A stretch of 64,000 nt of DNA from Homalodisca vitripennis (taxonomy: Eukaryota > Arthropoda > Insecta > Hemiptera > Cicadellidae), in contig NW_025776203.1 of the NCBI RefSeq assembly GCF_021130785.1, positions 1 to 64,000 on the forward strand. The letters are read 5' to 3'. The notes beneath the pieces were generated by a model. It did no database searches. It saw nothing but the letters and a program-made list of their open reading frames with translations, and was not told where the DNA came from. The position numbers and the translations under genes were made by a program. How positions within the stretch are numbered: position 1 is the first letter of the stretch; each line of letters begins with the position of its first letter. Shown one piece after another: positions 44,979-57,134 of this stretch.

Positions 44979-45309
44979 ATGGCTAGTGCAATAACAATAT
45001 TAAAAAAGCGAAACAGAAAAAATAGAAGAAGAAAGAAATCAAAAAATCTTAGAAATAATACAAAATGCAGAAGCAAACTTTAAGAATTTGAGAAAAAACT
45101 TATACAATCTTCTAGATGACAAATTTAAACCAGAGCTTGTAGAAATACAGTTCAAAAATGGTAAGAGTACTGTACATACATTAAACAATGAAGAATCAGA
45201 TTCTTTTACATTCGATACAGAAGATGAAGAAAAAATTTCTGATATAGTCAAAAAGATTATCAATAGCACAATTGATGTAGATGAGTTACAAAATATTTCT
45301 GGAGGCTGA
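44979..45309 (+). pseudogene. Right-arm copy of the 109-residue gene
   Basis: The start is in context taaATGG at 44979. An extra A in the run at 45002-45007 breaks the frame after about nine codons. The remainder (45088-45309 fully open from an internal ATG) is identical in translation to the left copy through the acidic region to NISGG. Confidence 0.75.
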
Positions 45310-45558
45310 CTGTATAAATATAGATTTAGACCAAAATACGGTTGTGGAATAAGAGAAAATCTTAAATACTAAACAAACAACAAACTTTTTTATGGACACA
45401 ATTTTATAAGCTCAAAGCAGATATAATAACACTGACAATATACTTTACATTGATTCGAAGCGGATTTGACAATATTTTCAAAAGATTATACATTTCTTCC
45501 AAACAGAATTTACATTGATTTTAAGCGGATTTGACATCATTTTTAATAGATAGTTCAT

Positions 45559-45839
45559 GGCTTCGTGATCTTGCTTCGTGAGCTGGCTTCGTGGTCTAGC
45601 TTCGTGAGCTGGCTTCGTGAGTTTGCTTCGTGGTCTAGCTTCGTGAGCTGGCTTCGTGGTCTAGCTTCGTGAGCTTACTTCGTGAGCTTGCTTCGTGAGC
45701 TGGCTTCGTGGTCTTCCTTCGTGAGTTTGCTTCGTGGTCTAGCTTCGTGAGCTGGCTTCGTGGTCTAGCTTCGTGAGCTTACTTCGTGAGCTGGCTTCGT
45801 GGTCTTCCTTCGTGGTCTAGCTTCGTGAGTTTGCTTCGA
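45559..45839. repeat. 13-bp minisatellite, right arm
   Basis: Units cttcgtg(a/g)-based, 13 bp each, in the same variant order as the left arm. Only the outermost unit differs clearly. Arrays this long normally drift in copy number, so preserved order implies a young palindrome or arm-to-arm gene conversion. Confidence 0.95.
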
Positions 45840-45879
45840 AAAAGTAATTGAAATAAAATAAGATTTTTTTTCTATGTAA

Positions 45880-46186
45880 ATGGAGCTACTAAAGGAATTA
45901 AATGAAGTTGGTGAGCTAAGATTTAAAGAATATAAGAAGTTGAATGAATTAGAAGAAAATAAGAAATACAAAATTTTGAATCTGGAGAAAATGAAAGATA
46001 AATTCGGGTTTACAATAATTGCCGAGTTGGAAGATTATAAAGTACACTTACCGAACAGATTTTTGACTGTTTTGGATGAAAAAAAGATTTAAAGAATTGA
46101 ATAAAAATGATAAATTACACTTGATTGTTACTGGAAAGAAGACTATTAAAGATAAAGACTGTGTTACTATCAATTTTGTAGAGTAG
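45880..46186 (+). pseudogene. Right-arm copy of the ~101-codon gene
   Basis: The ATG at 45880 (context gtaaATGG) opens the same protein as 42611-42915. An extra A in the seven-A run at 46079-46085 ends the open part at 46092, and the frame resumes to a TAG at 46184-46186. Compared with the left copy there are Asn/Lys and Phe/Tyr changes and four neighbouring third-position changes in the codons for HLPN that leave the residues unchanged. This is the best evidence that the arms have diverged under protein-level constraint. Confidence 0.7.
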
Positions 46187-46384
46187 AAGATTTTTCGTTT
46201 ATTCGTAGCAGACATTTCAAATAGATTGATTTGACAGCTCAAGAAAGTAGAAGCAAACAGCTATAGATTCGGTAATTTTTTAATTCGTGAGCTACAGATT
46301 CGTTTATTGTCCTTTTAAAACAGTATTTTCCCTTGATTTTCTGTTGGCTCCGAAAGTGCGCTAGGAACCCCATATTCATATCTA

Positions 46385-46386
<2 letters not shown>

Positions 46387-46425
<39 letters not shown>
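46387..46425. repeat. (TA)n at right end of the palindrome
   Basis: An uninterrupted TA tract, counterpart of 42320-42410. Confidence 0.95.
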
Positions 46426-46427
<2 letters not shown>

Positions 46428-47003
46428 CCGTCAGCATTTTCTTACAGTTACTATATTCTGAACAGAAACGATTTAAAACTAACATTAATAATTTTAACAT
46501 TTTTTGTATTGCAAGTACTGTGTATATATTTTAATATAATTTTTACTCATAGAAGTAAATATAACTTGTGACTTAAACTAACTTTTAGATAGATATTTAA
46601 CTCTAAGTTTCTTAACGCTGTTCAACTAATTGTATCATTAAATATTTTGAATTATATTACCTTAAAGTGTCATTCCCCAAGAGTATAGAATTAGTAATTT
46701 AACAATATATACTTAATATTTTCTTATATTTAAAAGAGAATCATTTAACGGCAAGCTTTATAAGTAGAAGATTTAAAAAGGAGTTCTACAAATTTTTCGA
46801 CGTTTTGTATTATTGGTATTTTTTAATATATAAAATACATGTAGGATGTATTTATAGACAAGACAATTAAAACATGTTTTGGTAATGAAGTCATTATACT
46901 TATTCTAAGTCACTATTCACGAGAAGCATATTTCACACTTGAGTGATAAGCTTGAATTCGAGAGTTTCGCAAACTTTACGATGTCCTGCAGTCAGTCGTA
47001 ACA
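46426..47003. other. Intergenic, nothing recognised
   Basis: AT-rich sequence between the palindrome and the satellite. Confidence 0.6.
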
Positions 47004-47944
47004 TCCTGAGTTAAGATGTCCCTTTCGTAATAATCATATACATGCTGCAATATTGATCGTATACATGCCATCAGAATGGTCATATACATATTGCAGCACA
47101 CAAGTCCGGACAGATACTCATGTGGTTCAGTTTAGCGGTACGTCGACCTGTTGTTGTCACGATATCCTGAGCTAAGACATACCATTCGTAATAATCATAT
47201 ACATGCTGCAATATTGATCGTATACATGCCATCAGAATGGTCATATACATATTGCAGCACACAAGTCCGGACAGATACTCATGTGGTTCAGTTTAGCGGT
47301 ACGTCGACCTGTTGTTGTCACGATATCCTGAGCTAAGACATACCATTCGTAATAATCATATACATGCTGCAATATTGATCGTATACATGCCATCAGAATG
47401 GTCATATACATATTGCAGCATACAAGTCTGGACCGATACTCATATAGTTCAGTTTAGCGGTACGTCGACCTGTTGTTGTCACGATATCCTGAGCTAAGAC
47501 ATACCATTCGTAATAATCATATACATGCTGCAATATTGATCGTATACATGCCATCAGAATGGTCATATACATATTGCAGCATACAAGTCTGGACCGATAC
47601 TCATATAGTTCAGTTTAACGGTACGTCGACCTGTTGTTGTCACGAAATCCTGAGCTAAGACATACCATTCGTAATAATCATATACATGCTGCAATATTGA
47701 TCGTATACATGCCATCAGAATGGTCATATACATATTGCAGCATACAAGTCCGGACAGATACTCATGTAGTTCAGTTTAGCGGTACGTCGACCTGCTGTTG
47801 TCACGATATCCTGAGCTAAGACATACCTTTCGTAATAATTATATACATGCTGCAATATTGATCGTATACATGCAATCAGAATGGTCATATACATTTTGCA
47901 GCACACAAGTTCGGACAGATACTCATATAGTTCAGTTTAGCGGT
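47004..47944 (+). repeat. 161-bp satellite, ~5.8 units
   Basis: Unit starts ('tcctgag') at 47004, 47165, 47326, 47487, 47648 and 47809 are exactly 161 bp apart, and the last unit is truncated at ~136 bp. Units are ~95% or more identical, the edges more diverged. Each contains a dyad: gctgcaatat at one side and atattgcagc 34 bp later (first unit 47044-47053 and 47088-47097), with a further imperfect inner palindrome. The 61-codon frames repeating through it are by-products because 161 is not divisible by three. Confidence 0.97.
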
Positions 47945-50816
47945 TGATATGGCTTCTTCCGAACATATAAGTGACTATCGTGACTGACCAACTTTGTAGA
48001 GATGAAAAGCCAAAATTTCTATTATGTTGACCATATTCTGTCTAATCGATTGCACTAGAAGAAAATGCAATGGTTATTTGTAACACTGAACATGTAAGAC
48101 AGCCACAACACTTGCTATCTTTGTTACTGAAGGAATTCCTTCACTAATCCACAGAACACACAGGTCTTAGACTCTGTTATGTATCAATCAGGCGTACGCT
48201 GCACTTCACCGTCAACAGTGAAACCAGCGTGAGATTGGAACGCAACAGCTTAACTTTCCTGCAACTGTTATTTCTTGGCCTGAATCATTGTAGGATTAAG
48301 AAGAACTGGAACCACTTGCAGTCAATTTTGGCATAAACGAGTTTTGTTTAATTTATTGAATAGAACGAATAAATTCAAATAAATAAAAAAATTAAAGTTC
48401 CTATTAAAGTTATACTAGTGTTAATATTTGATATCACAACTAGGAAACTAAAACCCTTTGATGAACATTTTACTTTGCAAGTACTCGTGATTTAATTTAA
48501 ATAAAATATAATAGCAAAAATAGAGAGATCCGATATAAAAATCACTAAAAAGAGGCAACGTAAGTACTCTCTATTAAGAATCATACGAAAGAATGGGTTC
48601 CCTCAATTGTAAAGCTCTATAATAATTCCATAAGATCATCTCCAATAATCCACTTAACTCACCGTTCTGGTAATGGTTTCTTCGAGTATTTATAACAAGT
48701 CAATATAATAAAACCATCCAGGAACGTCTTGGAAAGTCCTTTTGAATCATTTTTCATCTGTTTTACACACTCCTTTTATTACCGCGGTTTCAAGAAGTTG
48801 TTTCAAACATGTTCACATTACAGACCCTGGTATTTTGTATCTGATATATAACACAGAACACAAACATTAAAAAATTGTGCGTGCATTAGTTGAAATGTGA
48901 GCACGAAACAAATGTGCCTCGCGGACAACGTCCAAACATGTACAGTACTACTGTTCATGTTTTAATCATAGTTAACTTGTCGAAAAAGAATCCCATCATT
49001 TCATTACATAAAATTTAATTTATATTTATTAGCTTAGTGGTTTTTAGTTACGAGTCTCTTAAAAGTTCACCATTCGCATATAGATTAGTAATTTAAAGAA
49101 AATTATTTCTGGGGCCTAACACAACAAATAGTAGCTCATGAACCTTTCCCCGAGAAAATTTTGACCTCTAATTCCTCATGAATATTTAGCTTAAAACAAA
49201 TTACGGGGTGCCATCATAGTGTTTATGTTTTAAAATTTCGGGGTGATTTTAGCCCCTGAGTCCTCCTTCCTTATATACGACAGTGATAGAATAGTAATAA
49301 AGTTGTGATTCTTCAATAACAGTAGTAAAAATATATCGATGTAAAAGGGGGCAACATGAATAAATAAATCCCAACCTTTCAAGGGTGATAATAGTAATTT
49401 ATCATAATATTTGATAATAAGAGTTTACTTGATGCGAACGCAGCTGACTTATTTAGAAAGCCCTATCATATAAGTCTCAATCCTGAACACTTCCTTTCTG
49501 ATATCGCGTACTTCCGCAATAATTTTCTAAATAAGAAATATGATTATAAATATTGGCACCATAACATGTAACACTATGAACCCTCCTAAAACAATCATAA
49601 AAAGTAGCTTTTAATAGAGGGCAACATTTAATAAATTTAAAACTAGAAGGTTTCAGTACATGTAACTTCCTACTGGCTTTAGTTATAAAACATAAAAGGT
49701 GACTACTAAATATATTTTATCATGTACTGTATAATACATTAAGGCTACTATTCACAATATATTCTCTGCTTTGATAATTATTATAAAACCCAAAATTAAT
49801 ACTTACGGACAGAGATTGCTACATGGCACAAGCTAATTATAACCTCTAGGCGGGATGCAGAGTAAATTAGCGAACTGGGAACAACAGAACCATGGTTTAT
49901 GGGCAGTTGCTCTCAAGGCAGGTATTCATTTGATCAAACAATTTGCCAAACTGTATACAAATTCTACAACGCTCAAGGTGCTTTTAACTTGCCTAAAATG
50001 ACTCTTAGCAACACAAGCATTTTATAATGTAAGAGTATTTGGAATACAACTGTGACGTCGAACTTTGGCCAATAATGAAGAACGTATGTATGCAAAATTG
50101 TTTGTTTGAATATTGATTTTGATGTGGTGATAATGGAAAACAATTGAACTAAACGGCTTGCGTATATGTTAACCATATATTCACAATACAGATTTTGACT
50201 ATTGATTTTAGAGCAATTTATTACGTATAAGTACTACTATAGTAGGTACACAGAGTAGTCTTTAAATATATTTACGCACTTGAGCACAAACTACAGTCAC
50301 AACCGGCCACCCACAACTTGGTATAGTGATTAAATAACACAATTAATACATTACTGGTATTGTAGATGATAAATTTAAAAAATAGTGTACATTTAACATT
50401 TCCTAATCAAACCAGATTAAATGTAAAAGGAACTGAACAGCTCAAATATTAAGTTATTTATATCAGAGTGCTTGATCTAAGTAAGTCACTTGATATTGTC
50501 TTTGGAAGATATAAAATCAAGTAAACCGTCAAAGTTTAGTTATTATATCATAAATAACCTTCAAATTACTTCATAATAAATCGTAAAAAATCATATAAAG
50601 GATAACAAATCCTTCACCATTAGATACTAAATACAGACGAACATCATAATTTGTAGCGTACATGTGCCTTTAAGACAAAGCAAGCTCTCTTACATAGTAC
50701 AAGTTGGTACATGCATGTGAATGCTATAATTCTGAACATCGTAAGACATTTATAATTATGTTAACAATACGAAAATAAATTTTCTTCAAGGATATTTCAT
50801 ACAGTATTAAGTTACC
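47945..50816. other. Intergenic, nothing recognised
   Basis: About 2.9 kb of AT-rich DNA without supported features. Confidence 0.6.
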
Positions 50817-51319
50817 TTTGGCTATAAACAAATCCCTAAAACAACGCGTTTGGAGGCGCAGGCTTGGAAAAGTAACAATACATAGATCAGCAGGGCTCTC
50901 GTTGAGAAGTGGAAATAGGAGACTAAATATTGATGTAACTAATACTAACTAACAAACATAGTTGTGGGGCTGGTGGAGCCACCTTTAATAGACTGAAGTT
51001 TACAATATCATTGGGACACTCTTTTTAATAACTGGAAATAGGGTTTGCTCATATATTAATTATAATACGCGTGCGCGTGCACACACACAGACACACTGAT
51101 GAGTAATTGAGGTATCGAAGGTTAAAAGAGGTATCGAAATAAATCACCAAGGCAAAGCCTGCTTAGAGAATTCCAAACATTAACATTAAGCAGAATCTCT
51201 TTTGTTGAAGTATAAATGAAAACTATTTTTGAATCCCATAATTTACAAAATAACGATAATTATTGTAGTTTAACCTCTCTACCTCTGTAATCCAGCAGGA
51301 TAAACATTTAGAGCGGAAG

Positions 51320-51435
51320 CTTTGATGCACCCCCGCGCTACGAAACAGCTTTATCTGATACAGGATTAAAATTTAATATTCCTAAGACAAAGATGTTATC
51401 TTTTGTTCATCCGAGCCACGTCATAGTCATTTTCC
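51320..51435 (-). repeat. Solitary unit of the 116-bp satellite family
   Basis: The minus strand shows aatattaaattttaatcctg followed by tatcagataaagctg and tagcgcggggg, the order seen at 7255 and 20545. Confidence 0.75.
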
Positions 51436-51894
51436 ATCAAGATATTTTCTTTTACAATACAGTTTTAAAATAAAGATGTTTATCTATTACTGTACACTCG
51501 TAAAACACTGATTTGCGGCATAATTGACATTAATATAATTCAACACCCTAATCACGTTTTCTTCAAATAAATGAAGTTATTCCGTTCGGAATACTAATGC
51601 ATTATTCAATATTAACTCGTGTAGACTGCTTAGTGAATTTAAGAATACTCGTGACTTTCAAATGAATTTCATTTTCTTTGTGTTACTTTATTGATATATA
51701 CAGAATATTTTAAGTTGAAACATCTAAACTCTGTTGTTTTATTTTTGTAATGATTATATCGTTCAGCATTGGAGTCCCTATTTTAAAAACTCCCGTGTTT
51801 TTTTATATTTATTTGAAATAAATGTAGAATACTGTAAAAATTGATTTTACGAAGAGACTACAAAGGTTAAGTTTTATATTTTGCGTAAACTGTT

Positions 51895-52125
51895 TCAAAA
51901 ATGAATAATTGTGATGACAGTGCTGATTTTTCTTATTGAGTTAACAAACAGTTGGAAAAATGCGCGATTTATGCTTAGCTTTTTCGTTAAGCAGTTAAAT
52001 TACACAAACTGTTCAGGTGATAAAATTAAAGTTAATTTATATGCCTTAAAAATAGATCTTTTTGTTTTATTTTTAAGAGTGCATATATTTTATGATATTT
52101 TTCTATCATAAAAGACGTTGTAAAC
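51895..52125 (+). repeat. Dispersed repeat family C, copy 1
   Basis: It aligns with 56565-56800: gagttaacaa-cag, aaattacacaaac/aaataaaacaaac, tgc-ttaaaaataaatct, and cataaaagacg/cagaaaagatg. The 66-codon frame here is not conserved. Confidence 0.65.
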
Positions 52126-52739
52126 CTATACTTCCTATGATATTATCAAATCTTGATTTAATTGCTGTTCCATTCCATTTCACCACTTTCAAAAAACTAA
52201 CTAGTATTTCACTTTCACCTTTTTCAGTACACTTGGAATCTATTCATATAAGAAGAGCAGGGTGAATTTGGTGTTTGTGAGTATTAACTAGTTTTATACC
52301 TTGTCAATGAATTATCTACCTAACTATTAATTACAGAGAACGGATGACTGTATATATTATGTTTACAAGTTTTCTATGGATAATTTTGCCTATTGCCTTA
52401 GGTATAAATTGCAACACTAAAGTATTAACAAAGGTACCATAATGCACAGTCTAATCATTCCCAAGTTGTTTAAGCCGTTGGGCATCCTTGGCTAGATATC
52501 GAGATTCCCCCTATTTACACCAGAGGTCGATGATGATGGTCCCAATAATATTTTAAACTTTATTCTATTAAAGGTGGCTCCACCAGACCAACACTACGTT
52601 TGTTAGTTAGTATTAGTTACATCAATATTTAGTCTTCTATTTCCACTTCTCAACGAGAGCCCTCCTGATCTATGGTCTGTTACTTTTCCAAGCCTGCGCC
52701 TCCAATACATTGTTGTAGGGATTTGTTTATTGCCAAGGG

Positions 52740-55729
52740 TTTTCACGGATGACAATAGATATAGTCTAAAATTTTAATTTCAGCCAGACAACAAATAGTG
52801 TCATGTTCACCAAATTTCCCAAAAGTTTGATTTTAAGTGTATTTTAAAAAATGCAGTAACATACAATGGTGGGGAATTAAGTTAATGTGTTTACATTTCC
52901 GCTGAAGGCGTTACGTCACTAAGTTATGAAAACATCCAAAACAAAATATAGACAGATTTAAAGAAGCATTGTAATGGTCCATTTTTACGTTTTTAAAGGT
53001 GTCTGTGTAGAATTGTTTTCGCCCAATGTAAAATTCATATCTGAAGCCTGTTTATCAAAATTCAAGTTAAACTTTAGATATAGTTTCCTTAAACAACTAA
53101 AATAGAATAGCAATGCCAAAACCCATTCCCACTTACTAGCTTCACTCTAACTTGTATTTCAATTCCGATATTGAATATTAAAAAAATCTCTTTGTGGGCT
53201 CTCTGTTAATAAGTTTGCCTATAGCAATCTCATTACCATGTACTAGTTTGTTCTTACTTAAACATTATATCTTTAATTTTTGACACCTTTAAAAGTAATT
53301 TTCAATGCATGAAACGTAGTGTATTATTTTTGTAACGTATAAAAAGTGGTAAATTTCCAAAATCATAATATCTTTTTGGATTAACTATATTTTACACAAA
53401 TTCCTTGAAATTTCTATATCAATTTCTACAATCTAAATCATGTGTTGCACAGTGGGCACAGTTCCCATGTATTAAAATTAATCAATAACCATTAAATTTC
53501 CGGGAATTTTGTAGGACAAACTGATAAAAAAGTGACAGCCACAAATTGTTTCATAATTAATTTAGAATTCAATCAAACATAGAGGAACAGTTATGTCAGG
53601 GATCATAAATTGAAGTATGTAAGTAAGATATTTATTAAAATACCAATAGTTACTTCATTAAATCCAATTTTACTATACAACTTATCAGAAATGCTTTAGC
53701 AAGAGAAGCACATTCAACTGCATCTGGTTCAGAATATTTTATTGTAAAATATCGGATGGTATTAAGAAAGATTTATAAATCACGTTAGTTCGAGGGACTT
53801 TGAAACTTAACCTTATCACAGATAAACAGTTAAGTGTGTCGAATCTCAATCAGCTGAATATTTTTAAGTACTGTATTTGTAATTTATATTCACAATATTC
53901 TTGTTCTCGTGCTCTCCTTTATGTTATTTCCTCTTTTTTTTAATTGGTCATATTATGTGCGGTATGAGTAGTATTAGTTTTCCTTTAAGTATTATAGCAG
54001 GTTGTGGGTTATAAATGTATTGATAATTATCAACTCTAGAACACTTAGCATTAAAAATTCCAAGCATCAAATGTTCTTTCGTTCTCTTTCACATGATAAA
54101 GCTAATAGTGTTCATTTCGCCTCGTAATAAGGCCATTCTTCATTATATTTCATTTTAAACTTTTCTAATTAAAAATGTTCTCACAAGGAGTAAACTGTTA
54201 AATAAATATAAATGCAATATTTTATTAATGTATTTAGAAATGTAACTTCGATGTAAAGGGATTGTCAGTCAAATTTTTGTGTGTACTTTAACCTCGTGTT
54301 AAAATCCTCAGGGAATTGCACAAAACCATTAAAATAATAATAAAATAATGAGCAATCAATCTCTTTCGCTACTAGCTGACAAGATGTCACAATGATAGAG
54401 TGGGTACCTTAATCAACATTAAGTTCACGTTCAACAGTATTTTTATTGTCTCTTTTTCGTACACGTAAGAAATAGCTCTGTACCTACTTTAATAACCATT
54501 TCAATATCACATATTTTTTGTATATATACTATATATATTAATGTACGATATATTGTCATATTGTACTGTATATTGATGTGGTAGGTAACAGTCTTCAAGA
54601 CAGAGGGTATATTAGAAACAGCCAAGACTGACTGTACAGAAAATATTCAGCTATCCAACTGATTTTTGGCCACAAGTGTAATGTAATGGATGTATAAAAG
54701 GTCATTTCCCAAGATAAATACAAAATAAGGTAATTTCCCGCACGCGAATTTGCATACTGTTATTTCCCACCCAACCCACGTTTCCTAATCGACCTTGCAG
54801 CTGTCTTCATTCTAATAACTAGTCAATGGAATATACCTTAAATTAACCTATTAAAAACCCAAGTACTGAATCCTAAATCAAAAATATTTACAATACTATT
54901 CCAATTACCTTTAATTATTTATGTTTTCAGTTGGCTATTAAAATGAAATAAAACTGATTTCTTAGAATCAGTTCACTAAAGATCCCATACATTAGATCAC
55001 ATTATTAAACATTGCAATGTATGTGAACTCAGTTCTATTGTTAGATACAAAGGAGCCTTATTTTCCTCAACACTGTTAGATCGTAGTGACAGCAATAACA
55101 TGAAAGCCACAGATTTGATCTATGACCTGTATTTTCTTCCTCCACACAAAGGATCAATTCACACAAGGAGCAAATTCTTTTAAATTGGTTAATGTGAGTG
55201 TAAAGTCACGATTTTTCATTTTTCGTAAGTTCACTTATCAATCAAACATAACTTTGTAAGTTATGATATCAACGGATAGGCTTATCTACGAAAGTGGATG
55301 GAGGAAATAGAGGAAACTTTATCTTTTCTATGTTTTATTTTTATTATTTATCAGTTAAAGTGGGTTTTTTTTACAGCCTCTACATTCATGGTTGGGTCAC
55401 ATAAAGTTCACCTTAGGGATATATTGAGTTAGATTATGGACCATCCATACCTTTCGTAGTTCAAGACATGATTCTATTTGGAATATTAGAAAATTACTTA
55501 TAAATTAGAAGACAAATCTTCCGATATTTATGTGTTTAATAAATATCCATGATGCCATTTCTTTATATCGATTTTGAATCATTAATGTAGTAGTAATAGT
55601 GTTGGACAACTAGAAGCTAAAGCAGAATCAAGCAGGCGATTTATTCTGTGGGCAATAAAGACATAGGCCAAAATATCCACATAATTTTAACATTTTAATA
55701 TTTATATCTAAAAAATCGTATTGCGTAAG
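52740..55729. other. Intergenic, nothing recognised
   Basis: About 3 kb of AT-rich DNA. No supported gene or RNA. Confidence 0.6.
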
Positions 55730-55965
55730 TGGCTCGGAAGAGGGAGATGCCAAAACAATGCGCTACTAGCCCGACTGCTTACTTTCGGCCAGGCTATGGT
55801 CAGCACATGTTCTTGTCAATGACGCAATGTTTTCGGTACGGTACGTAGCCGTCCGGCAGTAGGCAGTTTTGCAATCAACTCTTGAGTAGTTGTCGTCTGT
55901 GGGCGCATGCGCAAAACTGACTGTCCTCCGCGCATGCGGTTAGAGTACGGCGGTTTTAGTAATTA
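55730..55965. promoter_or_regulatory. CpG-richer block with two NRF1-type palindromes
   Basis: GC and CpG rise sharply against the background. GCGCATGCGC at 55903-55912 and GCGCATGCGG at 55930-55939 match the NRF1/Ewg palindrome, 27 bp apart. Such pairs are typical of housekeeping promoters. No downstream coding exon is evident on either strand inside the window, so it may be a distal promoter, a non-coding first exon or a transposon piece. Confidence 0.4.
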
Positions 55966-56564
55966 ATTTTACTGTAACAATGACTATGGAAATGAATTAT
56001 ACACGAATATAATTAAATAAACAAAAGCAAAGCGTGGTTTCTGTAAATTAAAAACTAAATAATTGCCTGATGTATTGACTACTTTGGTTATCACGTAATC
56101 AGAAAATTATACTGTATAGTAAACACGCTGTTTATCCTGCAAGTCTTCCAGTTTAAAAGAGAATAAATGTTTTCGCAAATATACTACTTTGTCAATTTGG
56201 AAGATAATTTTACAAAAACCATAATCATTGAAAACAACTGCTATTAAATCAAGTTTAGATTTTTGAAACGTAGTCATAATTATAACTGTATATTATATTA
56301 TTATATTAATCAATTACAGCTGCCTATGATCATTAACATATATGAAAATAGGGAAAATGTAAATCATCGTTTTCATGTACGAAATGTTATGTTTCTCAAA
56401 GAGAAGGGGGGAGGAGGAGGCAATACCAGGGCTGAGCTACGATATTGTGCTTAACAAACTACTTTAATAGTTCCATACTACCTGTTAAACTACGAACACT
56501 TGCAGATTAAACTATTGACTATTAAATCCCACTGGTCATGTGATCAGGCATACGTAACTGGCTT

Positions 56565-56800
56565 GTTTTATTCTTGGTGAGTTAACAATCAGCTGCAAAA
56601 TCGTATTAAAGCTGAGCTTTGTCGTAAAACAATTAAATAAAACAAACTATTTCACATACAAAAGTTCAGTTCGTTTACATGCTTTAAAAATAAATCTTTT
56701 AAAGTTGGCTGTTTTTTTTTATCTGTATATTTTTCTTCAAATATATTTCTAGCAGAAAAGATGATCAGTTATGTTGTTTTATTTATAATTGTTATGAAGG
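56565..56800 (+). repeat. Dispersed repeat family C, copy 2
   Basis: The partner of 51895-52125. The upstream 'gtaactggctt' at ~56549 also recalls the start of family B, so B and C may be parts of one larger element. Confidence 0.6.
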
Positions 56801-57134
56801 CGTTACTTATTGTTATAAATATATATGCAATTGATGTAATTCTACTCATATGAACAGCTGAAATTAATCGGTAAGGGATATATTTACAAATACTAAGTTT
56901 ATTTATACTGTGTTGTATGAGTACGGTATAGATAGATATTTACCCCCTTACCCTATGAATAATGGTCGAATGGCATATCAGTTGGGATTATTTCCTATAT
57001 ACATTGTGTCTTTAAAAATGTGAATGCGAATGTCTTTATAATTTGACTAACTATTAATTATTTGACCAAATAATTTCAGTTTTAATAGTTAAACTTGATG
57101 TAATTGTTGCAGTAGGATAGACAATACGAAGTAA

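Larger units (their letters stand above)
42411..46390. mobile_element. ~4-kb gene-bearing palindrome (fold-back element)
   Basis: Arm 42411-44377 (1967 bp) is the near-perfect reverse complement of arm 44416-46390 (1975 bp), with a 38-bp unique spacer. From the centre outward each arm has a 20-21-bp minisatellite, a 95-codon CxxC zinc-finger gene, a 109-codon gene, a 13-bp minisatellite, a ~101-codon gene and ~200 bp of terminal sequence. All genes point away from the centre. Both outer ends run into (TA)n. The arms differ by substitutions as well as homopolymer indels, which argues against a simple folded-read artefact. No transposase, polymerase or integrase is present, so if mobile it depends on another element. 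Candidates are a fold-back transposon, or joined terminal inverted repeats of a larger Maverick-like or virus-like element. Confidence 0.9.
50817..52739. mobile_element. Putative non-autonomous element with ~205-bp inverted ends
   Basis: 50817-51022 is the reverse complement, at high identity, of 52535-52739. Shared blocks include ataaacaaatccct, ggcgcaggcttggaaaagta, ctctcgttgagaagtggaaa and ggtggagccacctttaatag. The ~1.5 kb between has no transposase frame, but contains a solitary 116-bp-family unit, a family C repeat and a short (CA)n. It could be a MITE-like or fold-back element, or two inverted copies of a shorter repeat. Confidence 0.7.

Noticed and set aside
47151..47819. Four 61-codon frames at 161-bp spacing
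   Set aside because: They are by-products of the satellite. The monomer is not a multiple of three and the frames end at each junction.
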